Assembly: GCF_016756495.1 (NCBI RefSeq)
Contig: NZ_AP023243.1
Span: 6,514,501-6,578,500, forward strand
Source: Mesorhizobium sp. 113-3-3
GTDB taxonomy: Bacteria > Pseudomonadota > Alphaproteobacteria > Rhizobiales > Rhizobiaceae
DNA: 64,000 bases
Direction of reading: 5' to 3'
Part shown: piece by piece, positions 1 to 8,600 of the stretch
Position numbering within the stretch: the first letter of the stretch is position 1
Layout of the letters: each line of letters opens with the position of its first letter
The notes under the pieces: generated by a model
Databases searched by the model: none
Told to the model about the DNA's origin: nothing
Seen by the model: only the letters and a program-made list of their open reading frames with translations
Position numbers and translations under genes: made by a program

Positions 1-1
1 G

Positions 2-637
2 AAGGGGCTCATCAATTTCGACCGTCTCGTCGGCTACCTGACGCACAAGGCAGAGGAGGACGAGGCCGTTCTCAAGGTAGTCGAGAAGGCCAAGGAGCAG
101 CACCAAGAATTCCGTGAGAAATCCCTGTCGGCGGCAGAGCTTGACGACATCACAATGCAGATGTTTCGGGTCAACGCGATTGGTGTGATGATCGTCGCAG
201 CGACAGATGCGTTCGTGACAAACCTGGACGCAATTATGGCCGGCACGTTCGACAAGGAACTGATGGCAGTGTCCAAAGCGGCACGCCTATGGCGTTTGCT
301 CAAGGAATTCGCCGGCAAGCACATCTACCCGCACCGCCAGGTGCTTGAGGTTGAACTGACGGGCCATCAGACGATTCACGGACTCATGGACATCTTCTGG
401 GCAGCCATCACCAACCGGAAAGATCCGCTGGATATCGCCTCGAAGCGAACATCGCCCCTTCACAGCTATGTCTATTCCCGAATTTCGGAGAATTACCGCC
501 GCGTCGCTGAGGCTTCGGACAACCGCATGCCTATCCGCTATCGTGAACTGCAGCTGATGACGGACATGGTGTCGGGCATGACGGACGGCTTCGCGATCTC
601 GCTGCTGAAAGATCTGCGGGCACGGGGCGCGGCATGA
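2..637 (+). CDS. dgt: dGTPase (dNTP triphosphohydrolase), C-terminal part
   Basis: The reading frame is open from the left edge, so the start and the HD-domain metal site lie outside the window. About 211 residues are visible. The end carries a signature seen near the C-terminus of Dgt-type dGTPases (MPIRYRELQLMTDMVSGMTD, then a short helix). Known family members hydrolyse dGTP or other dNTPs to the nucleoside and triphosphate, and some limit phages by draining dNTPs. The stop overlaps the ATG of the next gene (ATGA), so the two are probably translated together. The assignment rests on this C-terminal motif only; a related HD-family dNTPase is possible. Confidence 0.7.
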   Translation, partial: KGLINFDRLVGYLTHKAEEDEAVLKVVEKAKEQHQEFREKSLSAAELDDITMQMFRVNAIGVMIVAATDAFVTNLDAIMAGTFDKELMAVSKAARLWRLLKEFAGKHIYPHRQVLEVELTGHQTIHGLMDIFWAAITNRKDPLDIASKRTSPLHSYVYSRISENYRRVAEASDNRMPIRYRELQLMTDMVSGMTDGFAISLLKDLRARGAA

Positions 638-1470
638 CCACATCGCAGCATATGCTGGACCACGGTCTCAGCTCGGACATTGCCGACTTCATCCGAGGGC
701 CGCAAGGGCACGATATCGGCGATCTTATCGACCGTCTGAGTCCGGTCGGGGATTGTGCGATCTTCGGCGGCCTGCCACGCGATTTCGCCCGCGACGGCCG
801 CAATTCCTTCAGGTCGGATGTCGATGTCGTGGTTGACGCCGTCCCTGGAGCATTGGCGGCGCTGCTCGGGCAATTGGGCGGTGAGCGTAATCGGTTCGGC
901 GGGTATCGCTTGAAGTATGGCCGCTTCGACTTTGACGTCTGGGCCTTGCAGACGACATGGGCGGCCAGCAATGACTACGTCGCGGTCCACTCGCTGACTG
1001 ACCTAGTCAAAACCACGTTCTTCGATTGTGATGCAGTCCTGTTCCACTGCCGCACGCTGGAGATCACCCGGTCCGAGCGATTCTGGGCGAGCATCGAGCA
1101 TGGCATCGTCGATATCAATCTCGAGGCCAACCCCCACTACATCGGCACGCTTGCGCGCACCTTGCGCATCCTGTTCGATTGGCGGCAGCAGCTCACGCCT
1201 CGGCTTGCCAACTACCTGGCAGAGGGTATTGCGCGTAGCCGCAACGAGATCCTGGACTATGCCACGCATAACGGTCTTGGCCTAGCGTCTGGAGCGGACC
1301 TCGATGCCGCGATTTCGGCGCTCTACGAGCACGGTGTCGGAAAGACCCTCCTCGAGTGCAAGTCGGTATCGACCGCGCGTCTACCGACCCGGGCGTTGGC
1401 GAGCCACCCCGAGGGTCCGGTACGCAGGCGAGGACGGCCGGCTTTCGTGATTCCAGATACTAACCCTTGA
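634..1470 (+). CDS. nucleotidyltransferase-fold protein (poly(A) polymerase/CCA-head-like)
   Basis: This protein of 278 residues starts inside the dGTPase stop codon. Near residues 44-66 it has a GGLPRDF motif followed by a SDVDVVVD acidic pair. That is the layout of the Pol-beta nucleotidyltransferase head of CCA-adding enzymes and poly(A) polymerases (GG...RD, then DxD). The remaining residues are helical, with no recognised RNA-binding domain. The last 45 residues are rich in Pro and Arg and may not be conserved. Coupling to a dGTPase suggests a two-gene nucleotide-targeting defence module, but that is inference. The substrate is unknown. Confidence 0.62.
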   Translation: MTTSQHMLDHGLSSDIADFIRGPQGHDIGDLIDRLSPVGDCAIFGGLPRDFARDGRNSFRSDVDVVVDAVPGALAALLGQLGGERNRFGGYRLKYGRFDFDVWALQTTWAASNDYVAVHSLTDLVKTTFFDCDAVLFHCRTLEITRSERFWASIEHGIVDINLEANPHYIGTLARTLRILFDWRQQLTPRLANYLAEGIARSRNEILDYATHNGLGLASGADLDAAISALYEHGVGKTLLECKSVSTARLPTRALASHPEGPVRRRGRPAFVIPDTNP

Positions 1471-1643
1471 AGTTGGTCTTGAAAGAAGTCGAACCACAAC
1501 CCTGCAGTCACAGCCTCGGCTCCGGGCCGAAGAGCTTGAAGATTCGGCGTTTTCTCCGCGATGGTCGAAGACGATCTCTTGCTTCGCGATGCCCAACTGT
1601 CTGTCTGAGACCGCAAAGAGAGCAAACGGAAGCTGGGAAGCGA

Positions 1644-2258
1644 TCAGGCCGGTGCTCGGCGCAGTGCCGCTGGCAAGCTCCGGCACTCGACAATCTGGTC
1701 ACCAAGAAGGTCTGCAATCCAACCATGGTGTCGCTCCGGGATTGCCATCCGTGCATCCTTCAGGCCGCTTATCACGGCCTTTGCGAGACGTTCGTTTCCG
1801 AGCGCTAAAAGGACGCGATCAAGTCGCAAAAGGTCCACCGTGGCGAGCAGCTGGAGAGTTGGAAAGCGATGAGTGGCGATGCGAATTGCTTTGCGTTCAT
1901 CAATGATTGCCAATCCCTGAGACGATACGGCGAGGGCCAATGTCGCCGCCTCACCGTCATCCAGAGTCGTCTCCGCGGTGCCACTGACCAGGCTTTCAAA
2001 TATCGCCCCGCTCTTTTCGTCAAACTCAGCAAACTGCAGCAATTCATCCTGTACCAGCCGTTGAGCGAGGTCGGCGTCATTGCGCCCGCTAATCCGATCA
2101 TGGATGAGCTCATCTCTCACGACCGTACTTGCACTCAGCTTGACATTCAGTGACCGAATGATCTCATGCGCAGCGCCAGTGGCATTGAGATTAATAATGA
2201 CGCTGGTGTCAGCAACTAGGTTCGGTGGAAGATCACCGGAGAATTGAGGTCGCCGCAT
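1644..2258 (-). CDS. PIN-domain nuclease (toxin-like)
   Basis: The protein has about 204 residues from the chosen start (an alternative ATG lies at 2288). Three acidic blocks expected of a PIN domain are visible: VADTSVIINL near the N-terminus, DDGEAATLALA in the middle and AIIDERKA after it. PIN domains are Mg-dependent RNases and are common as toxins. The gene overlaps the 3' end of the XRE-ImmA/IrrE gene upstream by 26 bases and is the last gene of a four-gene minus-strand operon. The upstream HTH-metalloprotease is its likely partner or antitoxin. The downstream 170 bases, facing the nucleotidyltransferase gene, contain no gene. Confidence 0.72.
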   Translation of the reverse strand: MRRPQFSGDLPPNLVADTSVIINLNATGAAHEIIRSLNVKLSASTVVRDELIHDRISGRNDADLAQRLVQDELLQFAEFDEKSGAIFESLVSGTAETTLDDGEAATLALAVSSQGLAIIDERKAIRIATHRFPTLQLLATVDLLRLDRVLLALGNERLAKAVISGLKDARMAIPERHHGWIADLLGDQIVECRSLPAALRRAPA

Positions 2259-3417
2259 TGGCCCCACTTTCCTCGGCATCAATATCACTTAGCAAAACGC
2301 GCACCTGGATCCGGTCGATATGAAGGAGCCGTGCAATTTGCCCCTCACTAAGGAGCCCCCGCTTTGCCGCCTCATATGCCATCAGGCCTGTCTTCAGCGA
2401 CACTGGTCTGGCCGCGTCGTCTTTCAGGCTATCACTCCTCGAAACGTCACCTAACACTTGCTGTGCTTGCTCATCCGTAATGTTTCCGTTCTGAACGAAC
2501 CAATCCCAAGTTCCTCTTTTCGTAAGTTGGAGCTCTTCAAGGCGCCGGACAAGCGCTTCGCGCGAAACATGGAAATAGTGGGCAAGAACGATCACGTGCC
2601 GGCGAGTGAGGCTCGTAGCACCCGCCGTAACTTCAGCAAATTTCTGCCGAACAGCCTGCGCCGGCGTCAAGAAGCTCCTTGCGAAGGCATTGGCATATTT
2701 TTCCTCGCGCGAACTCTCCAGTTCGTCGATCTCATAGACCTCTGCGTCTCCGCGCGTAGCTACTAAATGACCAAGCTCATGTGCGGCCGTCTGAGTGCGC
2801 CGATCGATTGGATGGTTCGCATTTAAAAGTATGCAGGCACCCACCTTTTCATCATAGGCGAACAAGCCGGAGATTTTCGCCGCTAGGCGTCGAGCGTAAA
2901 CACGGACACCCATCTGCAGCTCGAGCAGAGTGACTATATCTGCGATCGGCGCAAGCCCAAGACCGAGCCAATGGCGAAGTTCCAAAGCGTGTTGTTCTGC
3001 CTGTTGGCGAACGTCGCCAACAAGGATGCGTCTTTCAGGCGGCAGGTTGCGCGCATATTCGACACCGAGCAGAGCCTCAAGCTCAACCTCAGCCCTTACG
3101 AGTTGCGCCAAAAGGTCGGCGGCTTTCGCAACCGATGGCTCTTCGTTTTCGGTCAGCTTCCTAAATCTTGGCGTTAGCTCGACGTGGACCGCTTCCTTGC
3201 GGAGCAACGCGTTGGTGTTCGTGTCTAGGAACCCTGCCAGCCTCTGCAGCTCCCCGATCTTTGCGCGCCGCGTACCCTTTTCCATCGCAACTAGGGTAGT
3301 GCGTGCCACACCGATTGCCTCTGCAGCCTCTGCCTGGGTTTTGCCCGCACTTTCACGCGCGATCCGAATTCTCTCACCTACTTCCACTAGTGAGAGCTGA
3401 TTATTGGCCTCACTCAT
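2233..3417 (-). CDS. XRE-family HTH protein with ImmA/IrrE (M78) metallopeptidase domain
   Basis: The start is placed at the ATG giving MSEANNQLSL, 5 bases after the stop of the upstream gene. The protein has about 394 residues. The N-terminal 70 residues form a Cro/CI-type helix-turn-helix (GKTQAEAAEAIGVARTTLVA). The centre holds the zinc-protease motif HELGH at about residue 213, with a conserved Glu further on, as in ImmA/IrrE proteins that cleave repressors on stress signals. It sits between a QueC-like enzyme and a PIN nuclease and is a good candidate for the switch of that module, possibly autoregulating the operon. Confidence 0.82.
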   Translation of the reverse strand: MSEANNQLSLVEVGERIRIARESAGKTQAEAAEAIGVARTTLVAMEKGTRRAKIGELQRLAGFLDTNTNALLRKEAVHVELTPRFRKLTENEEPSVAKAADLLAQLVRAEVELEALLGVEYARNLPPERRILVGDVRQQAEQHALELRHWLGLGLAPIADIVTLLELQMGVRVYARRLAAKISGLFAYDEKVGACILLNANHPIDRRTQTAAHELGHLVATRGDAEVYEIDELESSREEKYANAFARSFLTPAQAVRQKFAEVTAGATSLTRRHVIVLAHYFHVSREALVRRLEELQLTKRGTWDWFVQNGNITDEQAQQVLGDVSRSDSLKDDAARPVSLKTGLMAYEAAKRGLLSEGQIARLLHIDRIQVRVLLSDIDAEESGANAATSILR

Positions 3418-3422
3418 CGCTG

Positions 3423-4799
3423 TCAGGCCAACCACCGAGCGACGAACGATTTGGGTCCGAGATCTTTCATGAATGCCTTCCATTCAAGTTCATGCCGTTC
3501 AAGCAGGCCCAAGAGCTGGCCTTCCGCATCCGCATGCGACATGTCCAGTACTTCGGACAATTGCCACGCGTGACGGCTCATGCGTTTCCGATAGGCGGGT
3601 GAAGAGCCCAAATCAGCCAAATGATCAAGGTGCAGTGCGCCGGCGATGGCATACTGCTCCATTGCCCCCGTTATTTTGTTAAAATCCTTGGCAGCTCCCC
3701 GAGCAAACTTGGGGACTGACAAGTCCTCCCAGATGTAATTCTCTTTTGGCTCGTCAACACCGGCCGCATGAAAGCTGAGCCTGCGAAGCATACAGGCAGC
3801 GCAGATGCCGCAGTGGCGCCACTTGTGATCTACGGAGGAATTACGGTTTTGCTGCCAGCACGATCGCGTCTCGATCCACTCCTTCGGCTCGATGGGAAGA
3901 GCCGCGAACTCGCGAAGCGTCTCGCCCTTCGTTTTCCACAAGTGCGGAAGCCGATAGGCGACACTGTAGTCAAAAAGCGCAGCGAACAAACGCTCCATCT
4001 TAGTGAGAAAGCGTGGGTGGTTTCTGTAGTCCTCGTAGCCATGACTGGTTTGTACCAGCGAAGGCCCGAGCGCGCCCTGACCGCTTTCCGGCATGACGAT
4101 GTCATGAGTTCCGAGCAGATAGGCTGCGATCGCGCTCAAAAGAGTAAATTTGAAGCCGCGGCTCCGAGCGGAGGACTCGTTGAAGCCGTCTGGTCCAGGT
4201 TTGACCCTGAAGGGAATGTTCAGGAATGGAAGCTTTCGAGCGTCGCGACAGGGGCGATCATCTTTTTTCGAGCCCACCCTGATACGGATCAACCGATCCG
4301 GGCGCCCTCCTGCCGAAAGCAAAGCGCTCACCGCCCGCGAATCCAAACCATCGCTGAACGGCGTCACTATGCGCGTGGCATCACCAAATTCCAGACGACT
4401 CTGCTGACCGACGTCTTCCTCGGGCGCCCGCTGGCGCTGGTAGAAAGAGAGGCTCCACTCATCGCCAGTTAGAAATTTCAAAACGGAAACGAGCGCCGCG
4501 ATGACCTCGGGTTCTTGCCAGCGAGCCAAATCATGGACAGGGACAGCTAAATCGAACTTCCGCATCCAGCCCCATGCCGAGCGCTTGCACGTCTTGTCGC
4601 AATATTCAACTGCAGCGCTCAGGACCAAAGTGTCGAAGATACGAGTGTCCCAATTCTTCGTACGGTAGTCGTCCAAATCCTTCATGTTGAAAATGATGAA
4701 TTTGCCAATCTCGACCGGTTGCCAACTTTCCTTGGCTTTCCCGCCGGCCTCAATAACGGCAACCTTGAGTGCGGGGCATTCCCCTTGAAGAACCTTCAT
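3423..4799 (-). CDS. QueC-like PP-loop ATPase
   Basis: A protein of 458 residues. A PP-loop variant, SDGLDS, stands at about residue 150. Near residue 333 a cysteine cluster (HCGICAACMLRR) matches the zinc site of 7-cyano-7-deazaguanine synthase QueC. It is about twice the length of housekeeping QueC and has an N-terminal extension of roughly 140 residues. No queD, queE or queF lies nearby. QueC homologues in defence loci (QatC, and the QueC-like protein of type IV CBASS) modify proteins rather than make queuosine. That role is inferred here. Its start overlaps the stop of the upstream gene by 4 bases. Confidence 0.72.
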   Translation of the reverse strand: MKVLQGECPALKVAVIEAGGKAKESWQPVEIGKFIIFNMKDLDDYRTKNWDTRIFDTLVLSAAVEYCDKTCKRSAWGWMRKFDLAVPVHDLARWQEPEVIAALVSVLKFLTGDEWSLSFYQRQRAPEEDVGQQSRLEFGDATRIVTPFSDGLDSRAVSALLSAGGRPDRLIRIRVGSKKDDRPCRDARKLPFLNIPFRVKPGPDGFNESSARSRGFKFTLLSAIAAYLLGTHDIVMPESGQGALGPSLVQTSHGYEDYRNHPRFLTKMERLFAALFDYSVAYRLPHLWKTKGETLREFAALPIEPKEWIETRSCWQQNRNSSVDHKWRHCGICAACMLRRLSFHAAGVDEPKENYIWEDLSVPKFARGAAKDFNKITGAMEQYAIAGALHLDHLADLGSSPAYRKRMSRHAWQLSEVLDMSHADAEGQLLGLLERHELEWKAFMKDLGPKSFVARWLA

Positions 4800-5422
4800 A
4801 GGGAAACCCCATCGTCAAGACCGTTGCGCGCGGCGGGAGTTCTCGTGATGGCGACCGTGCTGTCACCGAAAAGCGAACGAGCGATACGGGCGAACGAGCC
4901 GTTCTCGTTCATTCTAGCGCTGACTTCGCCCATGCGATTGCGGATAGTGCGGCTTGCGCCTGGCCCGCGCTCGACGAGGTAGTGCTCCTCAGTAGTTCGC
5001 GCGTTCGCATGCAGACGCTCGCTCAAGGCCGTGACAATCCCGTCCTGGACCGCATCACGTCCTTGCAAGCCTTGCTGGACGGCCATTTGGGTGCACTCGA
5101 TCGCGTTTGCGGCCAGTGGATGCACCGTCGGATCATCGCGCAGCTCCTGCAGCTGACGCTGCAATTCATCCGGCTGCCTGCTGAAAAGATCGCCACCGTC
5201 AACAATGTCAATCAGCTGCCTGATCACACCGCGCACTTCCATATTGGCGTCCTGAACTAGCGCGGATTCGGTCGCTTCGCAGACCTCGGAGATAGAAAAT
5301 GCCGGCTTGTACGCCCATTCAGCGACACGCCGATATTTAGGACGCAGTGGCAGGCTTTTATGCGGACCGTCACTCACTAGAATCTCCCCAATGTCAGTGA
5401 TGTTGATATTTTTTTCTGACAT
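4796..5422 (-). CDS. uncharacterised protein, first gene of the QueC-like operon
   Basis: About 208 residues from the second in-frame ATG (another start lies 6 bases upstream). No family was recognised. It is hydrophilic, largely helical and rich in Gln, Arg and Glu, with no membrane segment. The stop overlaps the QueC-like start (ATGA), so the products are probably made in fixed ratio. By analogy with other defence operons built around a QueC-like enzyme it could be the enzyme's target or adaptor, but nothing in the sequence proves this. The region upstream is shared with the divergent toxin-antitoxin genes. Confidence 0.65.
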   Translation of the reverse strand: MSEKNINITDIGEILVSDGPHKSLPLRPKYRRVAEWAYKPAFSISEVCEATESALVQDANMEVRGVIRQLIDIVDGGDLFSRQPDELQRQLQELRDDPTVHPLAANAIECTQMAVQQGLQGRDAVQDGIVTALSERLHANARTTEEHYLVERGPGASRTIRNRMGEVSARMNENGSFARIARSLFGDSTVAITRTPAARNGLDDGVSL

Positions 5423-5794
5423 TGTCAATGTGCGGCGATGTGTATTAATCAGCGATGACCGCTAGAGGTGGATTTGTCACGATACCCGCGCCACACATCA
5501 CGCGGGTAAGCCGGCAGTCTCTCTGGAAGCTCGCCATGACCGACCAGACGCCCGCAACGAAAAGCTTTCGGCGCCCTATACTGTGCCGCGGACGCAAGCA
5601 GACCGGCCTCACGCAGGGCGCGCTGGGCAGCAAAATCGATCTGCGCCTGCCGCGCCGCAAGGGCAGTGAAAGGACATCGAGGACCTTTCTGATGTCTCGG
5701 AGTGCGCACCTAAACAACATAGCGCTCCTCCCATCCTTTCGCGAATGCAGAGCGGCTCTTGCGACAGCCAGAAGACAAGCCGCCTCCATACGAT

Positions 5795-5824
5795 CTGGAC
5801 AATTCGGACGATCCGGACTATGTC
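5795..5824 (+). promoter_or_regulatory. short direct repeats upstream of the antitoxin gene, candidate operator
   Basis: The core GGAC recurs three times at about 10-base spacing between 5797 and 5818 and is followed by GTC. The block lies 27 bases upstream of the chosen antitoxin start. Such helically phased repeats are typical operators for autoregulating antitoxins. This is position and pattern only. Confidence 0.3.
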
Positions 5825-5850
5825 TATGTCATTTAGAAATGGAGGCCGCC

Positions 5851-6567
5851 ATGGTCGCAACAGTTCGAAAATCTGGAACAGGCGTGCACGTTAATGTGAG
5901 TAGCGCGGCCGTCGCCGACATTCTTGACGTGTTAGCACGGCACAATCCAGGAATCTCCCGATCGGCGCTAAAGGGCAAGAGCAAAATGGTAGCTGCGGTC
6001 ACTGCGGCAGCCGTCCGGCTTTCGGAGGAGAACCAGCGTCAGATTCTGGTCCATGAAAAGGATCTTGCCCAGGCAATGGAAACAGTGGTCGCGGATCTCG
6101 CTGGTCGAGGCGACAGCAGACTGATTAAGCTCGACATTGAAAGGCCTGTTGAGGTCAGCCACGGCGCGGGACTCGGCAACGTAGTAGATCTTGAGGAAGG
6201 TCGGCGAAGGGTCGCGGAATATGTAACAGCGGTTCGCCTTGAAGACTGGGCCGGGCCGGTTGCAGGGCCGAGCGATATTGAGAAGGCCTTTGGAACAAGA
6301 AGATCCACACTCCATGATTGGCAGAAACGGGGAGCCGTCATCGGCTTGCTGAAAGGTGAACGAAAGCATGTCTTTCCCTTGGCACAGTTTGTGGACGGCC
6401 GGCCGGTCAAGGGGATGTCTGAAGTCACCAGCATCATCCGTAATTCTCGCGCGGCCTGGCAATGGCTTATTCAGCCGAAGCCCAGCATCGGGGGCGCTCC
6501 CCTCGACCTTCTCAAGGCTGGACGGGTGAACGAGGTTGTTGCGGCCGCCGAACGTGACTTCAGCTGA
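5851..6567 (+). CDS. MbcA/ParS/Xre-type antitoxin
   Basis: The start is the ATG with a GGAGG ribosome-binding site 6 bases upstream, giving 238 residues; an in-frame ATG 12 bases earlier is possible. The C-terminal 60 residues (ending in a Trp-Leu, Pro, GGAPLDLL arrangement) match the toxin-binding domain of MbcA/ParS antitoxins. A central segment around TRRSTLHDWQKRGAV is probably the DNA-binding part. The protein is longer than usual, having an extra N-terminal region of about 100 residues. It lies 2 bases before the RES toxin. In this family the antitoxin masks the toxin and represses the operon. Confidence 0.78.
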   Translation: MVATVRKSGTGVHVNVSSAAVADILDVLARHNPGISRSALKGKSKMVAAVTAAAVRLSEENQRQILVHEKDLAQAMETVVADLAGRGDSRLIKLDIERPVEVSHGAGLGNVVDLEEGRRRVAEYVTAVRLEDWAGPVAGPSDIEKAFGTRRSTLHDWQKRGAVIGLLKGERKHVFPLAQFVDGRPVKGMSEVTSIIRNSRAAWQWLIQPKPSIGGAPLDLLKAGRVNEVVAAAERDFS

Positions 6568-6569
6568 TC

Positions 6570-7154
6570 GTGAAGCTTGATCCCAAGACAGTCGCGGACC
6601 TCGCTCTCGAATTTCAGCCGCGTTCATACCTACGCGTGATGCGCGCCGCGCATATGGCGACGCCGCTGGGGATGGGTTTTGGACACACACGCTTCTCAAG
6701 TCCGGATTGGACGTTTCAACTCGTCTACATCGCCCGCGACCTTGCAACGGCAATTGCCGAGACCATCGTCCGGGACAGGTTCGAGGGCAGGACGAAGCGT
6801 GTCCTTGATCAAAGCGAGATCGAAGAGTGGGCCGTAGCGGAGATTACGGCGACTTCTCCGCTTACGGTACTCGATCTGCGGACCACGGGCCTCCTCAGGT
6901 TGGGAGTCAGCACTGACGCCGCTCGAGCCAAGAAGCACCGGCAGGGGCGACAACTCAGCGCGGCGATTCATGGCGCCTTCGCGATTGACGGCCTGCTCTA
7001 TGCATCCCGTCTCACGTCCGCCGAGTGTGTGGCCGTTTACGATAGAGCCATTGAGGGAAAGCTGGACGCGTCGCCAGCAATAAATCTCGTGCGGCACCCA
7101 GACCTGATAGCAGCTCTGCAGTCTATTGGCCTCTCCCTTCGGGGAGGTGCCTGA
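6570..7154 (+). CDS. RES-domain toxin (NAD-degrading)
   Basis: Starts at GTG two bases after the antitoxin stop; 194 residues. The Arg-Glu-Ser scatter of RES domains is visible: Arg in SYLRVMRA near the N-terminus, Glu in ATAIAETIVRDRF, and Ser-Arg in LLYASRLTSAE towards the C-terminus. Characterised RES toxins (for example MbcT) degrade NAD+ and arrest growth. Together with the upstream gene it forms a complete type II toxin-antitoxin unit, plausibly helping to stabilise the element. Confidence 0.85.
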   Translation: MKLDPKTVADLALEFQPRSYLRVMRAAHMATPLGMGFGHTRFSSPDWTFQLVYIARDLATAIAETIVRDRFEGRTKRVLDQSEIEEWAVAEITATSPLTVLDLRTTGLLRLGVSTDAARAKKHRQGRQLSAAIHGAFAIDGLLYASRLTSAECVAVYDRAIEGKLDASPAINLVRHPDLIAALQSIGLSLRGGA

Positions 7155-7156
7155 CG

Positions 7157-8149
7157 ATGGCCGGGAACGTTACGTCGGTGAATTTCTCGGGACGTTTCAA
7201 GAAGCTGAACGGAACCGTCGCACTGACCGCAACGCATGCGGACATTATCCGGTCACTGCTGACGGTGGGGTATCCGAGCCGAAGGGCGGCCGTGCGCGTC
7301 GTGGGTAGGTGGAGGGAACGAATGCTGGTCGCGATGGCGACTGGCTATCTCGACAATGCGCTAAACACGACGCTTTACTTCCGCAATCTCGAGCAGTCGG
7401 AGAAGGTCGGTGTTTCCTTCCTGCTCGGCGAGGCATTCACCCACTGGTACGCGCAGGACAGGATGAAGATTGAATATCTCGTCCATGTGGGTGGGCTGTC
7501 GAGTTGCTCGTGGACTTCACCGGCTACTCCGCTTGCCCCGAAGACGGGCGCGTCCCCGCCAGCCGCAAAGAGCCGTCCCGATTTCATCGGCATACGCCGC
7601 ACCGAGAGTCATGTCTTCGAAAGCAAGGGCCGGATTCGGCGGCCGACGGCAAGTGCTGTGAGCAAGGCGCTCGTGCAAGTGTCCGCCCTTCATTCGGTCA
7701 ATGGCAAGGCGCCAAAGACCCGGTGTGCAAGTTTCTTCATGCTCAGGAGCGCTGGTACCGAGGGGTTCGTGTCCGACCCTCCCGGTAATGGAGAAGGCAG
7801 CGCTGTCAACTTCGATGTGCTAGATGCGCTTGCCAAGGCATACTCCTTCTTCCTGGACGAACCTACGACGGATCTGCAGGCAGAAGTTGTTGACGGATAT
7901 GTTGGTCGCGAAATTGAAGACGGTGTTTACTTCGGCCTTGACCAGAAAGTCTTTGCTGCCATCCTAGAACGCCCCGACAGTGAGCAAGAACGCAGCCGTC
8001 GGACAGCTGAGATCTTCGAAATTATAGCCGGCAGGTTGCAATCGTACGAGGGTCGGAAAGAGCGGAACGTTTCGCCTGGTCCGGACGGAACCATACTCAT
8101 CGACCGTCGATCGCGCCCCCGCAGCAGACAGCGGATAAATGCAAAATAG
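7157..8149 (+). CDS. uncharacterised protein, possible restriction-like nuclease, with a suspect internal frame
   Basis: 330 residues, starting 2 bases after the RES toxin. Around residue 140-155 the segment RPDFIGIRRTESHVFESKGR resembles the D...ExK core of PD-(D/E)XK nucleases. Between about 7495 and 7570 the annotated frame turns Ser/Pro/Thr-rich, while the neighbouring frame reads more naturally (VELLVDFTGYSACPEDGRV). This suggests two compensating indels, or a sequence error, just before the putative catalytic core. Its position suggests a third member of the toxin-antitoxin block, but the function is not known. Confidence 0.55.
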   Translation: MAGNVTSVNFSGRFKKLNGTVALTATHADIIRSLLTVGYPSRRAAVRVVGRWRERMLVAMATGYLDNALNTTLYFRNLEQSEKVGVSFLLGEAFTHWYAQDRMKIEYLVHVGGLSSCSWTSPATPLAPKTGASPPAAKSRPDFIGIRRTESHVFESKGRIRRPTASAVSKALVQVSALHSVNGKAPKTRCASFFMLRSAGTEGFVSDPPGNGEGSAVNFDVLDALAKAYSFFLDEPTTDLQAEVVDGYVGREIEDGVYFGLDQKVFAAILERPDSEQERSRRTAEIFEIIAGRLQSYEGRKERNVSPGPDGTILIDRRSRPRSRQRINAK

Positions 8150-8600
8150 CAATTGCAAGGCTGGGCCCGAGTCGCCCTAACTGCATGGAGAACGGTCGAT
8201 GATGCCATCTTACCCTGTCGGAATTGGTTGTTACTCTCCTTGCCTTACAATTTGATAAACACGCTTTCTGGACAGTTCGATCTGTTCGACCTTGATTCCG
8301 GCTATAGGAAAACACCGCGACGCGTTGCTCCGGCTCGGCCTGCGCGGAAACAGCCTAATGTTGCACCGGAGGCTGAGGATGGTCTGATGTGACGAACTTC
8401 GGTTTCTGCGCGGGGACATCTATCGTTGGCCCGAAGCGGAGCCGCTCACGCGAGGGCTTTCAGCAGCTGATCGCTTCAAAGCAGCGTAGTTTGCAGGTGC
8501 TGACCTGCCAGTCGTTACAAATCATCTTTGCTTTAATTTGAACGGTGGGCCACTACTGCGGCATATTCTTGGTGCTCGCATATATGGGGGAAGAAGAGGG
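8150..8600. other. intergenic stretch without a convincing gene
   Basis: Short open frames exist on both strands, but none has a ribosome-binding site or a recognisable domain. It presumably holds the promoter of the SIR2-HerA pair. An A/G-rich tract just before 8601 acts as the ribosome-binding site. Confidence 0.5.

Noticed and set aside
5455..5850. N-terminal extension of the antitoxin frame to 370 codons
   Set aside because: The 5' part is Arg/Ser-rich, and a good ribosome-binding site precedes the ATG at 5851.
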